Part shown: positions 28,214 through 64,000 of the stretch, piece after piece
Layout: each line of letters opens with the position of its first letter
Numbering within the stretch: the first letter of the stretch is position 1
Source: Homarus americanus
Taxonomy: Eukaryota; Arthropoda; Malacostraca; Decapoda; Nephropidae
DNA: 64,000 nt
Reading direction: 5' to 3'
Assembly: GCF_018991925.1 (NCBI RefSeq)
Contig: NW_024748849.1
Span: forward strand, 1,066,501-1,130,500
Notes under the pieces: model-generated
What the model saw: only the letters and a program-made list of their open reading frames with translations
Told to the model about the DNA's origin: nothing
Database searches by the model: none
Program-made: the position numbers and the translations under genes

Positions 28214-30103
28214 TATTTTTTTATTATTTTTTTTTAGTGGTTTGCTTTAATTTGTTGCTTTATGGCGCATCACCTTTTTTTCACCACCATCTATAATGTA
28301 AGCTCATATTTTGTCTGTGGGCCTGATGATTTAATTTTCTTATTAATTTTTGTATAAACAAGTAAAAGTAGATTCCATGTCACTTTTGTATGTACATTAT
28401 TACCATTAGTGCTGTACTGTATCAGTAGCTAACTCATTAGCATATTAGTGATAAACTCTAACTATACTGTACTGTAGTACTGTACTGTCTTTACAGAATA
28501 TCTTTTAGATGCTTTTGCTACATATTAATTAAACATTTTGTTAATAGGTTTCAGAAGAACAAGTATCCAAATACAGTAGCTAGTAATGGTACTAGGTTAC
28601 CCAACAATTTTTTTGGGAGAAGTCTGACATCTTGATGGCTTGATTATTTGTTATTAGCAGAGAAAGATTTAAAAGTAGTAGCATTACAAATATTGCCTTT
28701 ATTGCAATAGAATACCTACTAGCTGATAGTTACTGAAATAGTTTCTCAATGCTTATGCATTCTTCTTAGATTTTTCCCATAAAGTATTACCTATTTACTG
28801 TACAGTATATAATTGTTGCAGGTGTAACCATGTTGTAGGTTTGTCATTAAAAAGTTAAAAGGTTAATGAATTACACTGTGTGTAAAGTTATCAATTCAAT
28901 TTATTTTAATTCTTTTAATTTGTTAAAGCATTTACTTTGTATTTAACATTACAGTGCTGAACTTTATTTAATCAGAGTGGTAATGTTTGTATCTCTCAAA
29001 ACAGTTAGTTCAATTCCTGGCTTAGTACAGATGTAAGAAGGGTGTTATCCAGTGTCACCCTATCAAACATGGCAGGTTTATTTGGGATACAACAGTTTCC
29101 TCCTGTACTAAAACTGACAATGTAGGACAAACTCATGAGATACAATGGGAGTTAGGTTACAAGATATAATGGGTGTTAGGTTAGGTTACAAGATACAATG
29201 AGGGGATCAAGCAAATCAGTTGCTTCCTTTCTCCATCAAAGTGGAAAGTAAAAAAATAAATAAGTTTGAAAACATTCAGTTTTAGTGGCACATGCTTTTT
29301 ATCTTACTAATGAAAATGAAATATGTACCAAAATACATTTCTCACATAATTTAAACCATTTTAAGAGGCAAGTGGTTACTTTCATTAAGTTTATTTCTAT
29401 GAAGCAACAAGTAGGCCTCTTCCAAATTAACCACCTCTGAAGTGTATTTGGCTTCAGCAGGCATTGACAATACTGTTTCATTCATTATTTTCTTGTTGTT
29501 AAAATCAAGTTTAATTTTAATACAGTTTGGTGAATCGGTCAAATGGGCCTCATCATTATAATAATAATAATCACCATTTTACAGCCATTTTCCATGCTTG
29601 CATGTGTTAACCATGATTATATACCTATGGAAGCTCTCTTGCAGCCTCTCATCAAATTCTTGTTTCTGAGGTTGTTACTACCTCTTTCATGTCATTTGTT
29701 GCCTATCCCTAGCTCTCCTTCATTCCACACTCAGAGCCGGGCCTCTCTTGTCCCAATTTTTATTTATTTTATTTTTTATTTATTTATATTTTTTACGGGG
29801 ATTAGCCAACCCTGTCACAGGTCACTGACCCACATCGGGGCCTAGGGGGCGAAAATATAATAATAATAATAAATAGTAATAAAAAATCATCGTAAATAAA
29901 ATTTATAATAAAAAATAAAATAATAATAACAACTCTAATAATAATAATAATAATATTAAAAATAATAAAGAACCATAAATACAAAAATGAAAAAAAAATC
30001 AAAAGTGAGAAACAATATATGTATGTTGTGTTGTCAATAGTAAGAGAAACAATTTTCGTGAGGCCATATGGCTGCAGGGTCCACCATTAGACAATACATT
30101 ATA

Positions 30104-30396
30104 CAGCTCCTCCCCGACTTACGACCACTCGCACTTACGACCTGCCTCAGTCGTACCCAAATTTTGTCAAATTGCGTATTTTCGAGTCCCAACGTCAGTA
30201 CACAGAAAATTTTCGTTTGTAATTCACGTTAAAATGGCTGGCAAGCTTAAAAGTGAGAGTTTTGTGGTGCTGAGAAGAAAAAGAGACACCCATTTTATAT
30301 TTTACATGTATTATTTAAGCATTTTCGACTGACGGCCACTTCGACTTACTACCTGGATTTGGGTCCCTAACCTTGTCATAAGTTGGGGAGGAGCTG
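30104..30396. mobile_element. TIR MITE (293 bp)
   Basis: TA|CAGCTCCTCCCCGACTTA at the left and, inward from the right, CAGCTCCTCCCCAACTTA; TA both sides. Further inward CTTACGACC/GACTTAC blocks are repeated. Carries the short ORF start MAGKLKSESFVVLRRK, also present at 22.47 kb. Confidence 0.88.
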
Positions 30397-30613
30397 TACT
30401 TTCAATATCTTCCCAGGCAGTAGTACCTCCCTGTTTGATAGCTGCAGGAGCTGTCTGCTCCACATGCCCAAATGATCTCAGCTTGAAAAGACAAAGTGGA
30501 TACTATAGACATTGTGCATACAGCACACCATGTAGTAAGCCTTTGTTGTGCAAAGAGGTAGTGTGACAGGCACTCATACTTGACTGCCTTCATTTTCCCA
30601 GTTTTGAGAAGTT

Positions 30614-30803
<190 letters not shown>

Positions 30804-31029
30804 TTAATACCAGATAACATCACACTTCTTACCCCAGTTGCATAATCTTTCCTTTCACATTTAGCGATCATCCTTTTTAAGGCAATGGTTCCCTAAACTT
30901 CTTCCAGCCACTTCTGGTGCTTGTAACTGAGCTAGTTTTTGCACCCTCTCCAGAAGTTTAAGCTCTCGTTCATTGCCGTAACCACTCGTACGAAACACAT
31001 TTTGACCCCTAACTTTCTAATTTCCTACT

Positions 31030-33100
31030 GCACTAGCTACCCTACATGGTACCATCAAATGCTTTGTCCAAAGCTGCAAATGCTAAATGTAACTTAAGTC
31101 TTTCCCAAAATATTTTTCTTGTACATAGTTACCCTGGCTATAAATATTACCTCTGTAGTCTTTGCTGTGAACCCAAACTGCATTTCAGAGGTCCCTTCTC
31201 AATTTTCTCAATTATGCTTTCCATAACCTTTATAATCTGATCTAACTGCTCCAGACATCAATAATTTCCATGATCGAGTACATCGCCTTTTCCTTTTAAA
31301 GTATTCATCATCCTGCTGCTCAGTCAGTCAGCTGGAATTATACAGTCCATCATAATTGCATTAGTTCTGTCACTATTGCCATACCATCATTGTGTAATGC
31401 TTTCATCATTTCCGCAACTATTCCAGAGCTACCAGCAGCCTCCATTCTTCATTTTGTCAATTCACTTTCTTGCCCATTCTTAGGCATAGTCCATTTATTG
31501 TACTGGTTCTGTTGCATTATATTCTCTGTATTGGTTCTGTTGCATTATATTCTCTATACTGGTTCTGTTGCATTATATTCTCTGTATTGGTTCTGTTGCA
31601 TCATATTCTCTGTACTGGTTCTGTTTGCATCATATTCTCTGTATTGGTTCTGTTGCATCATATTCTCTGTACTGGTTCTGTTGCATCATATTCTCTGTAC
31701 TGGTTCTGTTGCATCATATTCTCTGTACTGGTTCTGTTGCATCATATTCTCTGTACTGGTTCTGTTGCATTATATTCTCTGTACTGGTTCTGTTGCATCA
31801 TATTCTCTGTACTGGTTCTGTTGCATTATATTCTCTGTACTGGTTCTGTTGCATCATATTCTCTGTATTGGTTCTGTTGCATCATATTCTCTGTACTGGT
31901 TCTGTTGCACATATTCTGTATTGGTTCTGTTGCATCATATTCTTGTATTGGTTCTGTTGCATTATATTCTCTGTATTGGTTCTGTTGCATCATATTCTCT
32001 GTACTGGTTCTGTTGCATCATATTCTCTGTATTGGTTCTGTTGCATCATATTCTCTGTACTGGTTCTGTTGCATCATATTCTCTGTACTGGTTCTGTTGC
32101 ATCATATTCTCTGTATTGGTTCTGTTGCATCATATTCTCTGTACTGGTTCTGTTGCATCATATTCTCTGTATTGGTTCTGTTGCATCATATTCTCTGTAT
32201 TGGTTCTGTTGCATTATATTCTCTGTATTGGTTCTGTTGCATCACATTCTCTGTACTGGTTCTGTTGCATCATATTCTCTGTATTGGTTCTGTTGCATTA
32301 TATTCTCTGTATTGGTTCTGTTGCATCATATTCTCTTGTACTGGTTCTGTTGCATCATATTCTCTGTACTGGTTCTGCTGCATTATTTTACACACCATTG
32401 TTCACCAACTATATCTTTCTTTCTATTCACTTTATTATTCTGTACTATACCTCACTTTAGACATCTGCCACACCATTCATCTTATCTGCAAAGGCATTCT
32501 GTTTATATTTCTTAAACCCTGTAAATCTCTTCTAGCCCTGTGCTTGGATTCCAGGTACTCGTTCTTACCTCCACTTCTTCTAGGCCTTGTGTATTTTTCT
32601 TTTCTCCTTTATATCTTTATCCACTTCATCATTCCACCACGATGTTACTGTATGTCTGGCTGGACCACAAACCTTGTCAGCAGCACTTAACAGAGCATCC
32701 TTTATTGTGGCCCAGCAACTCTCTATGCTACTTCTCATACTGTTGCTTTGAGAAGTGTAAAACTATTCCTGTAGCTGCATTTGGTTCCTTCAATCTTTGC
32801 ACTCTCTTCAGAACAAACACCTTATTTTTTTTCCTTCTGTTTACCATTGTAACATGATATTTGTGTTGTATGGTACACCTTCCCTTCTATCTTCATTACA
32901 TCTCAAAGAAGCTTCTTGTGTGATATCATACTGGTATTTTGTACCACTTGACTCATATGTTATCAGCCTTCTCTTCCTCTTCTCAAACAGTCCATAACTA
33001 GTAGCCATATTCAGTTCATCACAAAACTCAAGTATTCTTTCATTTTTAGGCCTCCTCTTTATAAAGTCTCATCCACTCTGCACACTTGCATAACTTTTAG
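31030..33100 (-). pseudogene. Degenerate RTE-like LINE remnant
   Basis: On the minus strand, pieces appear in retroelement order. An endonuclease end lies at about 33050-32900 (ILEFCDELNMATSYGLF, then KRRLITYESSGTKY), a linker at about 32745-32665 (SIESCWATIKDALLSAADKV), and RT start motifs at about 31230-31165 (IIKVMESIIEKIEK) and 31095-31050 (LHLAFAALDKAFDG). These are the usual motifs of APE-type LINEs whose RT begins VxVxDLEKAFDRV. Stops and frame changes are frequent. The RT catalytic YADD region is missing, and the 28-bp minisatellite interrupts it. Confidence 0.65.
31501..32387. repeat. 28-bp minisatellite
   Basis: About 31-32 copies of a 28-bp unit built on TGGTTCTGTTGCATCATATT, with mainly one alternation (TAC/TAT at the end, CATCA/CATTA inside) and a few 1-4 bp indels. 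Because 28 = 3x9+1 and no frame has a stop, it yields long overlapping ORFs (315-406 codons) in all three forward frames. These are not treated as genes. Confidence 0.97.
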
Positions 33101-34353
33101 GCCAAACACTACAGTTTCCCTTTCACCGAGCCTTAATACTACATGCAGCAACTCGTCTCATTGCAGGAAATGGGAATACTGTAGTACCTTTAATTTTGAA
33201 ATTATAATGAGTATGCCTTACTAAAGTTTTATTAAGATGAAAAGAATGCAAAGGAGGGTGTGAAGATCAATGAATACAGAATTTGATTGTAATAAGTAAT
33301 TTTTGGGGCAATAGTAGGGAAGGGGGAAACACCAAATGAACCACTTAGGCCAGTGGAGTAGAACTGAAAGAAGAGAAAAAATAATTGACTGTAGTAAAGA
33401 GAACAAGATGATTATTCCTGGTGGCAGACTGTGTTAGATCATTTTCTGGTCAGAAGATTAATGATGCCAAGACTTAAGAAATTAATAAGAAGATACAGTG
33501 GTTGGATAAAATAATGTGGGGTTTTTGGTAAGCTGGTGCGATAGAATATGATATTAAATACCATGACGGACATATGGCACTGAACGAGACATAATTCACA
33601 TCAGCAGAATGAATTACTCTACCGTAAGAAAAAAATAATATTAGTGGAAAACTGAAAGGACAAGAGAATAGCCAGAATGAAACTGATATGATCACAAAGA
33701 GAATATAATGGACAAGATAAGAAGTTGAAGATATGACTTATAAAAACATCAGAAAAGAAATTAAGAAGAAAGATAGATGGGATGAGAAAATTAAAAATAA
33801 AGTACAGTATTGCAGGGAGGTAGAAGATCATGACAAGAGATGTAACTGCAAGAAAATGTAGAAAATGATTAAAGAAAAGAAACACAAAATAGGACACAAA
33901 TGGTTGGGCCTGTAAAAAGAAGATCCTGTTTGAGGTATAAGAGTAAAAGAAATGTTGGTGGAGTATGTAGAATAACTGAATAAAGACAAGGGGACAAGCA
34001 CAGCTCTGGTCACCTGTTTGCCAGAAGGTATTGAGGCAGTAGTTACTGTATTTTAACCTCTACCTTTGTCAAAACAACAGACTATTGGTGAACTGACTAT
34101 ATGCAGTTATCATTTAATGTTGAGGATCTGTTCATATAGTACTGTAGCTGCAAGAAGAAAGTGTTTTTTATGGGGTACTATACAATATATTTGACACATT
34201 TTTGTTTTAGATTAATTTTATGAATTTCCCTGGTGAATTTCGTTTCAGTGAAATTTATATATTTGCCCATGAGGATTGCATTCTTAAAATTTTTTTTGTA
34301 TTCTTTTACAGAATCCCCAATAGTGGACTGTAAGAAATTATGACAAGGTAAAG

Positions 34354-64000
<29,647 letters not shown>

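Noticed and set aside
31390..32690. Three long overlapping ORFs (356, 406, 315 codons)
   Set aside because: All come from the 28-bp minisatellite, which is stop-free in each frame; the same peptide cycle appears in every register and there are no flanking exons.
33200..34010. Several minus-strand ORFs rich in Phe/Leu/Ser
   Set aside because: They arise from an A/G-rich plus strand; no motif, and frames break every 60-90 codons.

Overview
The window is eukaryotic, almost certainly from an arthropod, and most likely a malacostracan (decapod-type) crustacean. The three host genes give arthropod-like proteins. They have many phase-consistent GT-AG introns set in AT-rich, transposon-filled DNA with very long (TA)n, (CATA)n and other simple repeats. 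The species cannot be fixed from sequence alone.

Three host genes can be assembled exon by exon. (1) Minus strand, 13764 to 5748: a five-exon SLC35A-type nucleotide-sugar transporter (332 aa), closest to insect UDP-galactose transporter Ugalt. (2) Minus strand, 23642 to 17979: a four-exon NTF2-related mRNA export factor (135 aa, NXT1/p15 family). (3) Plus strand, from a non-coding first exon near 24.5 kb and coding from 34354 to beyond the right edge: the PHD-finger chromatin protein Rhinoceros (rno, JADE-related). It has ten coding exons and at least 1797 codons, and its last exon is open to base 64000. Every exon junction listed joins in phase and restores a continuous family-like protein. 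Genes 2 and 3 diverge from a shared promoter region of about 0.85 kb at 23.64-24.48 kb.

The rest is mostly mobile DNA. There is a pogo/Tigger-type family (one long copy with a broken transposase at 34.7-37.2 kb and several short deletion derivatives), other TIR families duplicating TA, five hAT elements (four non-autonomous, three of the five with perfect 8-bp target duplications), a TTAA-flanked MITE, three clear LINE remnants, one tRNA-derived SINE, a 25-bp satellite with TTAGG-like cores, and a 28-bp minisatellite open in all three forward frames. Nested insertions are visible at 0-0.7 kb and 43.8-46.0 kb.

Layout: 0-5.7 kb transposon remnants; 5.7-13.8 kb Ugalt; 13.9-17.9 kb LINE, satellite and hAT MITE; 18.0-23.6 kb Nxt1; 23.6-24.6 kb divergent promoter; 24.6-64 kb rno with large repeat-filled introns. 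I see no new multi-gene system. The points most worth checking are a 240-codon open +1 frame inside the last rno exon, the transposon-derived 3' end of Nxt1, and the divergent Nxt1/rno promoter.
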